Shown here: positions 20,062 to 29,744 of the stretch, in pieces
Position numbering within the stretch: position 1 is the first letter of the stretch
How the letters are laid out: each line of letters opens with the position of its first letter
Assembly (NCBI GenBank): GCA_029777945.1
Contig: JAKORG010000082.1
Span: 1 to 64,000 of the forward strand
Length of the DNA stretch: 64,000 nucleotides
From: Deltaproteobacteria bacterium
Lineage (GTDB): Bacteria > Desulfobacterota > Syntrophorhabdia > Syntrophorhabdales > Syntrophorhabdaceae
Direction: 5' to 3'
The notes under the pieces: generated by a model
Seen by the model: only the letters and a program-made list of their open reading frames with translations
What the model was told of the DNA's origin: nothing
Databases searched by the model: none
Position numbers and translations under genes: made by a program

Positions 20062-21252
20062 TTATTTTAGTTCATTGACCGCCTGCTTTATCCTCTCCAC
20101 ACCTTTTTTTATTACTTCCATAGAAGTGGCAAAGGAAAGTCTAATATATCCCTCTTTTCCGAATTCTATGCCAGGCACAACAGCAGTATGGAAGTCTTCA
20201 AGTAATACTTCTGTCCATGAGGTAGATGAATCAATGACCCTATCTTTATATCTTTTCCCGATGATTGAGTTAAAATTAGGAAATACATAAAATGCACCCC
20301 TGGGGTTATAACAGGTGACCCCTTCAATGGTGAGCAATTCTTTTACAAGATAATCTTTTCTATTTTTAAATTCCCTTACCATCATAGGGATAAAATCCTG
20401 TGGACCATTAAGGGCAGCAATGGCCGCCATCTGGGACACAGATGTAGGGTTTGATGTGCTCTGGCTCTGGATGTTTGCCATGGCCTTTATGATGTGGCCA
20501 GGGCCTGCAGCAAATCCAATGCGCCAGCCTGTCATGGCATATGTCTTTGAAACACCATGACAAATAATGGTTCTTTCTTTGAAGGCATTGTCGAAAGATG
20601 CAATGCTTGTATGTACATATTCGTCGTAAGTGATTTTTTCATAGATTTCGTCTGATATGATGTAGAGATTGTTTTCCACAGCAATTTTTCCGATTGCCTC
20701 GAGGTTTTCCTTATAGTATACAGAGCCTACCGGATTTGATGGATAATTTAAAATTATGGCCTTTGTGTTTTTGTTTATATGTCTTTTTAGTAGTTGTGGT
20801 GTAACCTGATAATCCTCTTTTTCATCTGTTTCTATAATCACAGGTTTTGCACCTGTGAGCTCTATCATGGGCGGATACGATACCCAGTATGGTGAAGGCA
20901 CAAGGACCTCATCGTTTTCTTGAAAAAGGGCTTCAAATAGATTAAATAGCGCATGTTTGCCACCGCAGGATATGATGATCTCCTCCCTTTTATATGTGAG
21001 ATTATTATCCCTTTTAAACTTTTCAATAACTGCATCCTTTAATTCATCCATACCGCTTGCAGGTGTATATCTTGTAAAGTTTTTATTTATGGCATCTATG
21101 GCTGCCTGTTTTATATGCTCCGGTGTGTCAAAATCAGGCTCCCCTGCACCAAACCCTGCAATATCGAGCCCCTTTGCCTTTAATGCCTTTTCTTTGGCGC
21201 TTATTGCTAGGGTTGGCGATGGTTTAAGTGCTTCAGCTCTTTTTGATAGCAT
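20062..21252 (-). CDS. aspC: Aspartate aminotransferase (class I, PLP)
   Basis: 396 residues of fold-type I aminotransferase. The PLP lysine is in GVSKTYAMTGWRIGFAAG (Lys near 233); the N-terminus KPSPTLAISAKEKALKAKG and FGAGEPDFDTP are characteristic of the subgroup Ib AspAT. NYPSNPVGS and the C-terminal RLSFATS (substrate-carboxylate Arg) complete the site. Likely aspartate/2-oxoglutarate activity; prephenate or other amino donors cannot be excluded. Last gene of the leftward ftsH-tilS group. Confidence 0.9.
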   Translation of the reverse strand: MLSKRAEALKPSPTLAISAKEKALKAKGLDIAGFGAGEPDFDTPEHIKQAAIDAINKNFTRYTPASGMDELKDAVIEKFKRDNNLTYKREEIIISCGGKHALFNLFEALFQENDEVLVPSPYWVSYPPMIELTGAKPVIIETDEKEDYQVTPQLLKRHINKNTKAIILNYPSNPVGSVYYKENLEAIGKIAVENNLYIISDEIYEKITYDEYVHTSIASFDNAFKERTIICHGVSKTYAMTGWRIGFAAGPGHIIKAMANIQSQSTSNPTSVSQMAAIAALNGPQDFIPMMVREFKNRKDYLVKELLTIEGVTCYNPRGAFYVFPNFNSIIGKRYKDRVIDSSTSWTEVLLEDFHTAVVPGIEFGKEGYIRLSFATSMEVIKKGVERIKQAVNELK

Positions 21253-21263
21253 ATTTTACTCCT

Positions 21264-22073
21264 TTATATTTCAAAAATTTTTTTGAAGATACTATTTACA
21301 ATACCCCACGTTTTATTGTCAATTAAAATGTTTAAATGGTTAACAGGTAATGTGTATGCGTGTTCAGGCGGTGTCAGAGGAGATATGGTAGACTTTGTTG
21401 ATACAAAACCATCACCGTAACCGTTTTTCCATTCATCTATTGTCCTATTACGAAATATCCTTTCTATAGAACCCATAATGTCCAGAAAACCCATTTTTAC
21501 ATATGTAGTTGAATTACCAAATATATCAAAATGGGGTATGTGTTCTTCTTTCTTTAATGCATCGTGAGCATTCAAGGCTTTAATAAAATTCGAGTTAGGG
21601 GATAGTTCCTCTATAGGTTTTAAAAATTCTTTGATAGAGGGCATAAAAATCGTTAAAATCTTTTTATATCTTATTACAATATCTGCAAAGTAACTTCCAT
21701 AATGGGGCGATGATAAACAGATTATTGCCTCTGGCTTTAGATTGAATAGTTGTATTGCCCGCCTTGCCACAAGCCCACCCCTTGAATGGGCTAAAAAAAT
21801 GAACTTTTTATTACCTATGAAGTTACAGATGTTCTTTAATTCATTCGCTGCTTCATCTATGGTGCTTTTTTTGTCCTGTGACCAGCTTGCAATGTTGCAT
21901 GTGCCCTTTAGTCTTTCTGTAAAGGGTGTGATGTCCTTTTCATTTTTTAGAAGTGATTTAAATGATAAAAAAAGCACCTTTTCTTTTATAGGGTCAAACC
22001 ATACATTTTCGCTTACCCCAAGGCCATGGATTAGCACAATCCAGGGTTTTTTTTCTGATGTGTGGATAATCAT
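21264..22073 (-). CDS. Alpha/beta-hydrolase, esterase/lipase-like
   Basis: 269 residues. WIVLIHGLGVSENVW supplies the oxyanion HG element, and the nucleophile elbow is FLAHSRGGLVAR (Ser in HSRGG, about residue 95). Candidate acid and base are in GYGDGFVS and PVNHLNIL near the C-terminus, the order seen in lipase and PGAP1-like hydrolases. No signal peptide, so cytoplasmic. It starts one base after the tilS stop. Substrate unknown. Confidence 0.75.
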   Translation of the reverse strand: MIIHTSEKKPWIVLIHGLGVSENVWFDPIKEKVLFLSFKSLLKNEKDITPFTERLKGTCNIASWSQDKKSTIDEAANELKNICNFIGNKKFIFLAHSRGGLVARRAIQLFNLKPEAIICLSSPHYGSYFADIVIRYKKILTIFMPSIKEFLKPIEELSPNSNFIKALNAHDALKKEEHIPHFDIFGNSTTYVKMGFLDIMGSIERIFRNRTIDEWKNGYGDGFVSTKSTISPLTPPEHAYTLPVNHLNILIDNKTWGIVNSIFKKIFEI

Positions 22074-22074
22074 T

Positions 22075-23490
22075 TTAATTAAGAGGGGTCTCGTTACTGA
22101 GGGGTAGTGCCTGCATTTTTAAAATCCACTCTGTGTTATCTGTGACCTTAAATCGATCATCAATCCTGTATCCTATAATCCAAGCTATTTCATTGTCAGA
22201 TAAGATTAGCGGTATTCTCCTCCTCTTCTCAAGGGGGATCTTACGGAATATGAAAAAATCTTTTACCTTTATCTTTTCTTTCATGCCAAGGGGGACAAAC
22301 CTATCTCCATCTAAAAAGGAGCGAACTGAAAGTTTTCCAATCTTATTATAATCAAAAAAGGCAATGTTTTCAGAAAAACTGTCTTCCACAGGATTTACAA
22401 AAGGCATGAGATCCTTTTTTTTATATCTTTCTACCTCGACTATAATACCAAAGGGTGCAAGAAAATTAATACCTTCATGTATATCAAATATGCCTTCTAC
22501 GGTTTTCTCAGGGGACTTTTTAGTAAAGATGACTCTATTGTATTGTCTTTTTACTTTTATATTCCATGGAAGGGTGATGCTCACATTTGGTTTATTCGAA
22601 TTAACTACCTTTTCTATCTGGCGCACATGCTCTCTTAAAAGGATAAAATTTGATTCTAACATACCAATGATACTGTTTAATACCCAGAAACGCGTTTCAG
22701 GATCTAATGCGGTGAGGGCTTTGTTTTCACACCAGAGCTCTTCTCTATCAAAGAATAGTTTTTCCTTTAAAAATTCTGAAGATAAATTTTGAAATACTTT
22801 ATTTATATCTGTTATGTCCTTTAGCAACAAAAAAATTTTTTCTTTAAAGGAAGGGTTTAACGTTTCCATTAAGGGAATTATATGTTTTCTTATGAAATTT
22901 CTCTCATAGTATGTTTTTCTGTTTGAAGAATCTTCCACGTATTCTATATCATGGGCCTTTGCATAGGTCTCAATTTCAGTTCGATACGTAAAAAGAAGGG
23001 GTCTGATTATCCTCTCCCTTTCTATGGGGATTGCGGAAAGACCCTTAAGCCCTGTCCCTTTTATTAATCTTAATAAAAATGTCTCCACCTGGTCATCGAG
23101 GTTATGGCCAATGGCTATCTTATCGTAATTATGTGCTTTAGCCACATCGTAAAAGAATGCATATCTGATTTCTCTGGCAGCATGCTGTAAGGAAAGACCT
23201 TTTTGTTTTGCATATGCTTTTACATCAAAGCTTCCTTTGTAAAAAGGCACATTATGCTTTTTTGCTAACGCCATTACGAAAAACTCATCCCTGTCCGATT
23301 CCTTTCCCCTTAAAAGGTGATTTACATGTGCCACACCTATTTTAAAAGGTATCTTTTCGCTTAGGCTAAAAAGTAAATGAAATAAGACTACTGAATCAAT
23401 GCCCCCTGATACGCCTATCAGAACATTTTCATTTGGTTTTATAAGTAGTTTTTCAGTAATCAGTCTTTTAGTCTTTTCAAGAAGATCCAT
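22075..23490 (-). CDS. tilS: tRNA(Ile)-lysidine synthase
   Basis: ATP-dependent lysidine addition to C34 of tRNA-Ile(CAU), changing it to read AUA. 471 residues. The PP-loop GVSGGIDSVVLF (about 25-36) leads the N-terminal catalytic domain; IGHNLDDQVETFLLRLIKG is the second conserved block. The C-terminal third (FDYNKIGKLSVRSFLDGDRF onwards) matches the TilS C-terminal tRNA-binding domains. Close to ftsH, as in many genomes, though here with two genes between and in reversed order. Confidence 0.94.
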   Translation of the reverse strand: MDLLEKTKRLITEKLLIKPNENVLIGVSGGIDSVVLFHLLFSLSEKIPFKIGVAHVNHLLRGKESDRDEFFVMALAKKHNVPFYKGSFDVKAYAKQKGLSLQHAAREIRYAFFYDVAKAHNYDKIAIGHNLDDQVETFLLRLIKGTGLKGLSAIPIERERIIRPLLFTYRTEIETYAKAHDIEYVEDSSNRKTYYERNFIRKHIIPLMETLNPSFKEKIFLLLKDITDINKVFQNLSSEFLKEKLFFDREELWCENKALTALDPETRFWVLNSIIGMLESNFILLREHVRQIEKVVNSNKPNVSITLPWNIKVKRQYNRVIFTKKSPEKTVEGIFDIHEGINFLAPFGIIVEVERYKKKDLMPFVNPVEDSFSENIAFFDYNKIGKLSVRSFLDGDRFVPLGMKEKIKVKDFFIFRKIPLEKRRRIPLILSDNEIAWIIGYRIDDRFKVTDNTEWILKMQALPLSNETPLN

Positions 23491-23526
23491 TAAAGGATTA
23501 TGAATAAAAGGTTTAATATAAAATAG

Positions 23527-23751
23527 TTATCCGCAGGATGAGCAGTTGGATGAACCACAGCTCGAGCAAGAGCCATGTGAGCCTGAGGCAGAGGGTTTGA
23601 ATTTATAACCTACGGCAAATCCGAAGGAAGACATCTTTTTTACAGGGTTTTCTGCTCCGCATTTAGGGCAGGTTGGCGACTCTTCTTTATTAAATACAAG
23701 GAGTTCAAATTCATTTCCACATTTTTCACATACATATTCATAAATGGGCAT
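23527..23751 (-). CDS. FmdB-family putative zinc-ribbon regulator
   Basis: 74 residues starting MPIYEYVCEKCGNEFE, with a second CxxC in PTCPKCGA; this is the CxxC-CxxC FmdB/CxxC_CXXC_SSSS zinc ribbon. The C-terminal tail is rich in Ser, Gly and Cys (CSSCGSSNCSSCG), usual for the family in anaerobes. Proposed regulatory or nucleic-acid-binding roles are weakly supported. It stands 36 bases upstream of tilS and 5 bases downstream of the hypothetical gene. Confidence 0.86.
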   Translation of the reverse strand: MPIYEYVCEKCGNEFELLVFNKEESPTCPKCGAENPVKKMSSFGFAVGYKFKPSASGSHGSCSSCGSSNCSSCG

Positions 23752-23756
23752 ATGCG

Positions 23757-24665
23757 TTACCTCCCGATTTTATTTTTTCTTTTAAGTTCCCCTTCAATAT
23801 CAGAAACGAGAGCATCAAGCCTCTCCCTATAATATTTTAATTCTTCCTCCATTGCGTTTATATTTATAGATAATGCATTTTTTGCAAAATGCAATGCCTT
23901 TTGAATTCTATTTTTAAAATAGAAATAAAATGCAGAGGCATAGAGATAAAAAAACCTTGCCATCTCGTTATGTTTGTTGATGAATAAAACTTTTTTTAAT
24001 AGATTTCTCGATTCGTCATAGAATTCGCTTTCCAGATAGCTTTTTGCTGCCTTAAACATAAGCAGTTCCTTGCCATCCCTATAAAGTTCATTTAACAATT
24101 TTTCGTAGCCTTTTTTTCCGTATATCATAATTAGGTCTTTTTTATTTTCTAAGATAAAGCGTGGCATAAGATAGCTGTCTTTATATAGCTTTATAAGATC
24201 CATAAGTTGCGCTATCATTTCCCTTAAAAGCCTTTTTATTTCTTTGAAGCCTTCGTCGAGCCTTTTCTTAGTTTTCATTGTAAGTGAGTTGATTTCGTGG
24301 ATTATCTTTTTTTCGATTTCTGTGAGATGCTCCATATCTTTTACATAATTAGGCCTGTAATATTCAATTTGATAGAGGTTTTCCCTTAGTTTCATGGCCT
24401 CATGGAATATATAGCCTACAGTCATATCATAAAGCTTTTCCTTGTATGTGGCATCATTAGATTTTCTATACAGGCTATGACACATCTCCTTTAACCTGAA
24501 CAGGCAGCTTTTTCCTCTGTCGTCTACAAAGTCTTCAATATGTGCAAAACAGAGCGTGCCCTCTTTATAAAGGGATCTGCACTCCATGCATTTTTTGTAT
24601 ACGCATATCGATTCTCTAATTAAATCAATTTTGTTCTTTTCCCTGTTTGTCTGTGTCATCTTCAC
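23757..24665 (-). CDS. Hypothetical protein with N-terminal cysteine cluster and helical repeats
   Basis: 302 residues, not recognised. The first 65 residues hold seven cysteines: C21, C26, C29 and C39 (CxxxxCxxC-x9-C), then two or three more in KSCLFRLKEMC, a pattern compatible with a zinc or Fe-S site. The rest is highly helical and charged, and the last 100 residues (FKAAKSYLESEFYDES... onward) look like TPR/SEL-type helical pairs. No signal or membrane segment. It overlaps the end of ftsH by 41 bases, so translation is coupled to FtsH. Start could be at Met3. Confidence 0.7.
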   Translation of the reverse strand: MKMTQTNREKNKIDLIRESICVYKKCMECRSLYKEGTLCFAHIEDFVDDRGKSCLFRLKEMCHSLYRKSNDATYKEKLYDMTVGYIFHEAMKLRENLYQIEYYRPNYVKDMEHLTEIEKKIIHEINSLTMKTKKRLDEGFKEIKRLLREMIAQLMDLIKLYKDSYLMPRFILENKKDLIMIYGKKGYEKLLNELYRDGKELLMFKAAKSYLESEFYDESRNLLKKVLFINKHNEMARFFYLYASAFYFYFKNRIQKALHFAKNALSININAMEEELKYYRERLDALVSDIEGELKRKNKIGR

Positions 24666-26544
24666 TGTTATTCCCTTTTATTAGTTTCCTTAATTCCTCT
24701 CCATCGATTGTTTCTTTTTCAAGTAGCCTTTGGGCAACACTGTCTAAAAGCTCTTTGTTTGCCATTAAAATTTCCTTTGTCGTTTTGTATGCATTGTCTA
24801 TAATGGCTTTGATTTCATTATCTATTTCCCTTGCCGTTTCCTCGCTGTAATCCTTTTCGCCAAAGGAAGGAGTAATATCCAGAAAAATAGGTTTTCTATT
24901 CTTTTCAAAAGCCACATACCCTAATTTTTCACTCATGCCGTATTCCTTTACCATAGATTTGGCAATATCCGTTGCCCTGTATAGGTCATTTTGGGCGCCT
25001 GTTGAAATCTCGCCAAATTTTATCTCTTCCGCCACCCTTCCACCAAGAAGCACACACAGTCTATCGATAAGTTCTTTTTTTGTCATAAGGTATCTATCCT
25101 CTGTAGGCAGTTGCATGGTATAACCGAGGGCTGCAATACCCCTTGGAATAATGGAGATTTTATGCACAGGGTCAGTGGTTTCGAGAAATTCAGCCATTAA
25201 GGCATGACCTGTTTCATGATATGCAACAATTTCCTTTTCCTTTCTGCTCATAACCCTCTTCTTTTTTTCAAGCCCTGCCACAACCCTATCGATTGCCTCT
25301 TCGAAATCCTCCATAGTTACAGACTGTTTATTTTTCCTTGCTGCAAGAAGGGCTGCTTCATTTACAAGATTTGCAAGATCCGCACCTACAAAACCTGGTG
25401 TCCGTGCGGCAATCACTTTTAAATCCACATCTTTTGAAATCTTAACATTTTTTACATGCACCTTAAGGATCTCTTCCCTTCCTTTTATATCTGGCCTGTC
25501 TACAAGTATGTGTCTGTCAAACCTTCCAGGACGGAGCAGTGCCGGATCCAGTATTTCAGGCCTGTTTGTAGCACCCATGATAATAACCCCTGTTTTAGTA
25601 TCAAAGCCATCCATTTCAGCAAGCAACTGGTTTAAGGTCTGCTCCCTTTCATCGTGAGAAGAAAGGGGGTTGATGCCCCTTGCCTTTCCCAATGCATCGA
25701 GTTCATCTATAAATATAATGCAAGGCGCTTTTTGTTGTGCCTGTGCAAACAGGTCTCTCACCCTTGCTGCACCGACACCTACAAACATTTCCACAAAATC
25801 TGAGCCACTCATGCTAAAAAACGGCACCTTTGCCTCGCCTGCTACTGCCTTTGCAAGGAGTGTTTTCCCTGTTCCAGGCGGCCCAACGAGGAGTATGCCT
25901 TTAGGTATCCGTCCACCAATATTTAAGAACTTATTTGGATTTCTCAAATACTCTATAATCTCTTTCAATTCTTCCTTTGCCTCATCAACGCCTGCCACGT
26001 CATCAAAGGTGATACTTATCTCATCCTCTCCATAAATTTTACCTCTGCTTTTACCGAAATTTAAGACATTTGAAGGTGTGCCTCCCATCCTCCTCATAAG
26101 AAGATTCCATATGAGAATGATTATAGCAAAGGGTAGAACCCATGATACTATAGCCTTTATGATCTTATTTTCATAATAACCGGTGAATTTTATCTTATTT
26201 TCCTGGAGTTGTCTCACAAGCTCAGGGTCATCTACCCTGCTTGTAAGAAATTTTATCTTTTTTCCACCTTCAAGCAAAAGACTACCTTGGATTGTATCTG
26301 TGTCTATAACAAGGTCATTGATCTTTCCTGAAGGTATAAGTTCTTTAAATTCGCTATAGGGTATATTTTTAACCTCAACCTTAAAGATGTAACTGTTGAT
26401 TATTATTATTGCAATGAAGGCAATGACAAAATACAAAAAGGTAAAGCTCTTTGTTTTTTTATCCTTTAGCTTGTTTTTTTCTTTTAGTTCAAGAAATATA
26501 TTCTTGTTTTTTTTTCTTGTATTTCTTATCTTTTTCTGTGCCAT
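24625..26544 (-). CDS. ftsH: ATP-dependent zinc metalloprotease FtsH
   Basis: Membrane-anchored hexameric AAA+ protease. 639 residues. Two N-terminal membrane segments (about 31-52 and 132-150) flank a periplasmic domain. The AAA module has Walker A GPPGTGKT (about 218-225), Walker [12 protein letters not shown] and the SRH region [21 protein letters not shown]. The peptidase HETGH site is at about 441-445. The C-terminus is charged and flexible. It starts a new transcript about 140 bases downstream of rpoN. Confidence 0.97.
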   Translation of the reverse strand: MAQKKIRNTRKKNKNIFLELKEKNKLKDKKTKSFTFLYFVIAFIAIIIINSYIFKVEVKNIPYSEFKELIPSGKINDLVIDTDTIQGSLLLEGGKKIKFLTSRVDDPELVRQLQENKIKFTGYYENKIIKAIVSWVLPFAIIILIWNLLMRRMGGTPSNVLNFGKSRGKIYGEDEISITFDDVAGVDEAKEELKEIIEYLRNPNKFLNIGGRIPKGILLVGPPGTGKTLLAKAVAGEAKVPFFSMSGSDFVEMFVGVGAARVRDLFAQAQQKAPCIIFIDELDALGKARGINPLSSHDEREQTLNQLLAEMDGFDTKTGVIIMGATNRPEILDPALLRPGRFDRHILVDRPDIKGREEILKVHVKNVKISKDVDLKVIAARTPGFVGADLANLVNEAALLAARKNKQSVTMEDFEEAIDRVVAGLEKKKRVMSRKEKEIVAYHETGHALMAEFLETTDPVHKISIIPRGIAALGYTMQLPTEDRYLMTKKELIDRLCVLLGGRVAEEIKFGEISTGAQNDLYRATDIAKSMVKEYGMSEKLGYVAFEKNRKPIFLDITPSFGEKDYSEETAREIDNEIKAIIDNAYKTTKEILMANKELLDSVAQRLLEKETIDGEELRKLIKGNNSEDDTDKQGKEQN

Positions 26545-26579
26545 AATGTTTTATTGTATCAAAAAAACACTTTTTTTTA

Positions 26580-26608
26580 AATATAATAAGTTCGTAATAC
26601 ACATCCAA
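26580..26608 (-). promoter_or_regulatory. Probable sigma-70 promoter for ftsH
   Basis: On the minus strand TTGGAT (26608-26603) and TATATT (26585-26580) are separated by 17 bases. The predicted start of transcription is about 30 bases upstream of the ftsH ATG. The gap between rpoN and ftsH otherwise holds only T-rich sequence. Confidence 0.45.
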
Positions 26609-26684
26609 AATAAAACTTATAAGATGATGTCCCTATCACGGATATTTAAGTGGCATTTATGGAATATTTGTGATGCCAAGGGCA

Positions 26685-28097
26685 TCAATCTGTTTTTCTC
26701 ATTCGTGAAGATGCAATATTGAGCATATCTCGGTATTTTGCTACAGTCCTCCTTGCAATGTTAATACCCTTTTCTTTTTTTAGAATCGCAACAATCTCAT
26801 CGTCTGTGAGGGGGATGTGCTTGTCCTCATTTTCTATGAGTTCTTTTATTAAATCCATAACCACATTTGTAGAAAGCATATCGCCCTGGTCTTTATTTAT
26901 TCCGGAAGGGAAGAAGAATTTCATCTCATAGATGCCGTGGGGGGTGCTCATGTATTTGTTTGTTGTGATACGGCTTACTGTAGACTCGTGGATATTCAAT
27001 TTTTCGGCTATGTCTTTGAGATTTAAAGGTTTTAGAAATTTTATCCCCTTTTCGAAAAATGGAAGTTGATGTTCCACAATACTTTTTGCAACAAGGTAAA
27101 GGGTCTTTTGTCTCTGTTTTAGGCTTTTAATAAACCATTCGGCCTGTTTTATCTTGTTTTTTATATATTTCTTTGTTTCTCCGTTTGTTTTTTTATCGAA
27201 ATTTAATGCGATATAATACCTATTTAATTGTAATTCTGGTATGTCTTCCTCGTTTAAAATTACCTCAAAGCCATCCTCTGTCTTTACTACATAAACATCG
27301 GGGATTATATATGGCGCCTGTTCATCGCTGAAATTCCTCCCTGGTTTGGGATCAAAGGTCTTTATCTCTTCGAATACCTCTTTTATTTTTTCTATGGGAT
27401 AGCCTGACTTTTTTGCCAGTGCCTTAAAATTATTTTCTTGAAGCATGGAAAAATAGTTTTTCACAATGTCTAAAAAAATCGGGTCTGCTTCTCTTTTTAA
27501 CTCTTCCTGTTTTATCTCGTACTGAATCAATATGCATTCTTTTAAATCCCTTACCCCTACCCCTGCCGGGTCGAACCTCTGTATCTTTTTAAGGACGTCC
27601 TCGAGCTCGTTCGTTTTGTATCCAGAAACCTTACTGATTTCATCGAGCGTATATGCAAGATAACCATTATCATTTATATTTTCTATGATCCATTCGGCAA
27701 TCAATCTCTCGTTAATACTGAAATCGAAAAGCCCTGCCTGCCATCTTAGGTAATCTCTCAAATCAGAGGTCTTTTTTATTATGTTTTCGTAGTTTATGGA
27801 TTCTTTCTCTTCCCTTTCTCTAAAGTCATCAGAAGGTGAATATCTTTCGAGAAATTCTTCCATGTCATCTTTATCAATGGTTGTATCCTCTGCTTCTGAC
27901 TGAAACTCTGTTTCTTTAGATTCAGATTCCTCTTCTGTAGGTTTTTCTTCTGCAACCTCGAGCATAGGGTTTTCTTTTAATTCCTGTTCGATTGCCTCTA
28001 TGAGCTCGAGCTGTGACATCTGGAGAAGCTTAATGGCCTGCTGTAATTGGGGTGTTAAAATAGCCTGGAGTTTTTGTGTTTGTTTAAGCTCCAACAT
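26685..28097 (-). CDS. rpoN: RNA polymerase sigma-54 factor
   Basis: 470 residues. Region I is the glutamine-rich activator-contact segment (LQAILTPQLQQAIKLLQMSQ, about 9-28). Region II is acidic (about 50-90). Region III has the core-binding domain, then the HTH (LNIHESTVSRITTNKYM) and the C-terminal RpoN box ARRTVAKYRDML that reads the -24 element. It directs activator-dependent transcription. The start overlaps the lptB stop by 14 bases, the common lptB-rpoN arrangement. The usual followers hpf and ptsN are absent. Confidence 0.97.
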   Translation of the reverse strand: MLELKQTQKLQAILTPQLQQAIKLLQMSQLELIEAIEQELKENPMLEVAEEKPTEEESESKETEFQSEAEDTTIDKDDMEEFLERYSPSDDFREREEKESINYENIIKKTSDLRDYLRWQAGLFDFSINERLIAEWIIENINDNGYLAYTLDEISKVSGYKTNELEDVLKKIQRFDPAGVGVRDLKECILIQYEIKQEELKREADPIFLDIVKNYFSMLQENNFKALAKKSGYPIEKIKEVFEEIKTFDPKPGRNFSDEQAPYIIPDVYVVKTEDGFEVILNEEDIPELQLNRYYIALNFDKKTNGETKKYIKNKIKQAEWFIKSLKQRQKTLYLVAKSIVEHQLPFFEKGIKFLKPLNLKDIAEKLNIHESTVSRITTNKYMSTPHGIYEMKFFFPSGINKDQGDMLSTNVVMDLIKELIENEDKHIPLTDDEIVAILKKEKGINIARRTVAKYRDMLNIASSRMRKTD

Positions 28098-28827
28098 CTA
28101 TAAAAAACTCCTCACCTAAATAAACTTCTCTTACAATCTTATCTTTTGAAACAACATCAGGAGTCCCTTCGAGGAGAATCCTGCCATTATTTACAATGTA
28201 GGCCCTGTCACATATGGGTAAAGAGTCTCTTACATTATGGTCTGAGATAAGCATGCCAATTCCTCTTTTTTTCAGGTTCAGTATAATCTTTTTCAGGTCA
28301 GAAATGGAAATAGGGTCTATACCGGAAAAAGGCTCGTCCAGTAACATGAATTTCGGTGCAATCATCAATGCCCTTGCTATTTCAAGCCTTCTTCGCTCAC
28401 CGCCTGATAGGGAATCGGCATGGTTTTTTGCAAGGTGTTCAAGCTTAAAGGCCTCAAGAAGCTCTGCCACCTTGTGATTAATATTAATGCCATCTTCATT
28501 TTGAAACTCAAGAATTGCCCTTAGATTATCCTCAACGCTCATCTTTTTAAAAACAGAAGGCTCCTGGGGAAGGTATGTTATACCTTTTCTTGCCCTTAAA
28601 AACATGGGTAGGGCTGTTATATCTTCTGAATCGAGTAATATGGAACCTTTATCAGGCTTTATAAAACCGATTATCATGTAGAAGGTCGTTGTCTTTCCCG
28701 CACCGTTTGGTCCGAAAAGGCCAATAATCTCTCCTGTTTTTATGCTTACGCTCACATCATCCACAACCTTTCTTGCACCGTAAGATTTTGATATTCCCTT
28801 TGCATATAATGTGGAATGTTCATTCAT
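28084..28827 (-). CDS. lptB: LPS export ABC transporter ATP-binding protein LptB
   Basis: 247-residue ABC ATPase that powers lipopolysaccharide extraction from the inner membrane together with LptF and LptG. Walker A GPNGAGKTT (about 39-47), Q-loop YLPQEPSVFKKM, signature LSGGERRRLEIARAL, Walker B FMLLDEPFSGIDPIS and H-loop SDHNVRDS are all intact and LptB-like. Placed between the LptC-LptA gene, whose stop it overlaps, and rpoN. Confidence 0.96.
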   Translation of the reverse strand: MNEHSTLYAKGISKSYGARKVVDDVSVSIKTGEIIGLFGPNGAGKTTTFYMIIGFIKPDKGSILLDSEDITALPMFLRARKGITYLPQEPSVFKKMSVEDNLRAILEFQNEDGININHKVAELLEAFKLEHLAKNHADSLSGGERRRLEIARALMIAPKFMLLDEPFSGIDPISISDLKKIILNLKKRGIGMLISDHNVRDSLPICDRAYIVNNGRILLEGTPDVVSKDKIVREVYLGEEFFIDVGA

Positions 28828-29738
28828 TGTCTCTGTATCCTAACCTTTGGCATATTAACGGAAAATTTACCCCTTTTCATATCGTATCTTATGGCATTTC
28901 CTTCCATTTCTGCATTATCTTTTACAAGTTTAGGCGAACCTGTTAAAGTTACTATATCGTCTTTAAAATAATATACTGCCTTGTCGCCTTTAGCAATACT
29001 TCCTTTTGAAATTAATCTTACATTCCCATCTGCAGTGGCCATATCAATCTGATTATCTTTAACCTTCACGGTGACCTTATCACATAAAAGGTTGAGGTTT
29101 TCGCTTTTCATCACGACTCTTCCGCTTAAAACAAACTGATTTTCTTTTAACATATACATAAAGCTGTCTGATTGGAATTTAAACCTTCCCTTATCTGTTT
29201 GAACAAAACCGGATATATCCTTTTTTATCCTGATCATTTCTTCATCTGTTTTTGCAATTAGTCCTATACCTTTTAATGAAAGTTTTTCTCCTTGAATATC
29301 AATAGGTGCTTCAGTTGTTGTAATCCCGTTTTTAAAGTCAAAATCCATATACTTACTCTTTAAACGATAAGCGTTTTTGTAATCTATAATCACATCCTCA
29401 ACAGTGCCCTTTTCTTCCTGTGTATCTATTATACCCTTATTTCCATTAAAGTTCACAAAGGAATCTGCCTTTGGCTTGTATTTACCTTCTATAACTTCAA
29501 TCTCTATAGTTGGTGTATCTATATGTTTTTTTGCTACCTGAGCCTTAATTTCCCAATCAACGACACCGTGTCTCTCACCAGAATATTTTACATCCTTTAA
29601 CACGATCACCCTTTTTTCTTCCCCTGATTTTGGTAAGGATATTCTAACAGGCTTTTTTATAAAAAAGTATAGTGCCAGTAAATTGATGAGTATTATAACG
29701 CTTATGGAAGAGTATATAATAATTTTTCTTTTTTTCAT
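28824..29738 (-). CDS. LptC-LptA fusion-like LPS transport protein
   Basis: 304 residues: an N-terminal membrane anchor (about 5-26), an LptC-like domain (about 35-180; for example RHGVVDWEIKAQVAKKH), and a C-terminal LptA/OstA-like repeat domain (about 180-300; KGDKAVYYFKDDIVTLTGSP and MEGNAIRYDM). LptC alone is about 190 residues and LptA about 170, and no separate lptA lies next to lptB here. I infer that anchor and periplasmic bridge unit are one polypeptide. An elongated LptC with LptA elsewhere is the alternative. Confidence 0.75.
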   Translation of the reverse strand: MKKRKIIIYSSISVIILINLLALYFFIKKPVRISLPKSGEEKRVIVLKDVKYSGERHGVVDWEIKAQVAKKHIDTPTIEIEVIEGKYKPKADSFVNFNGNKGIIDTQEEKGTVEDVIIDYKNAYRLKSKYMDFDFKNGITTTEAPIDIQGEKLSLKGIGLIAKTDEEMIRIKKDISGFVQTDKGRFKFQSDSFMYMLKENQFVLSGRVVMKSENLNLLCDKVTVKVKDNQIDMATADGNVRLISKGSIAKGDKAVYYFKDDIVTLTGSPKLVKDNAEMEGNAIRYDMKRGKFSVNMPKVRIQRQ

Positions 29739-29744
29739 CCTTTC

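Noticed and set aside
26671-26687. Hairpin GATGCC-AAG-GGCATC at the rpoN stop as a terminator
   Set aside because: Short stem with no following T-run on the transcribed strand.
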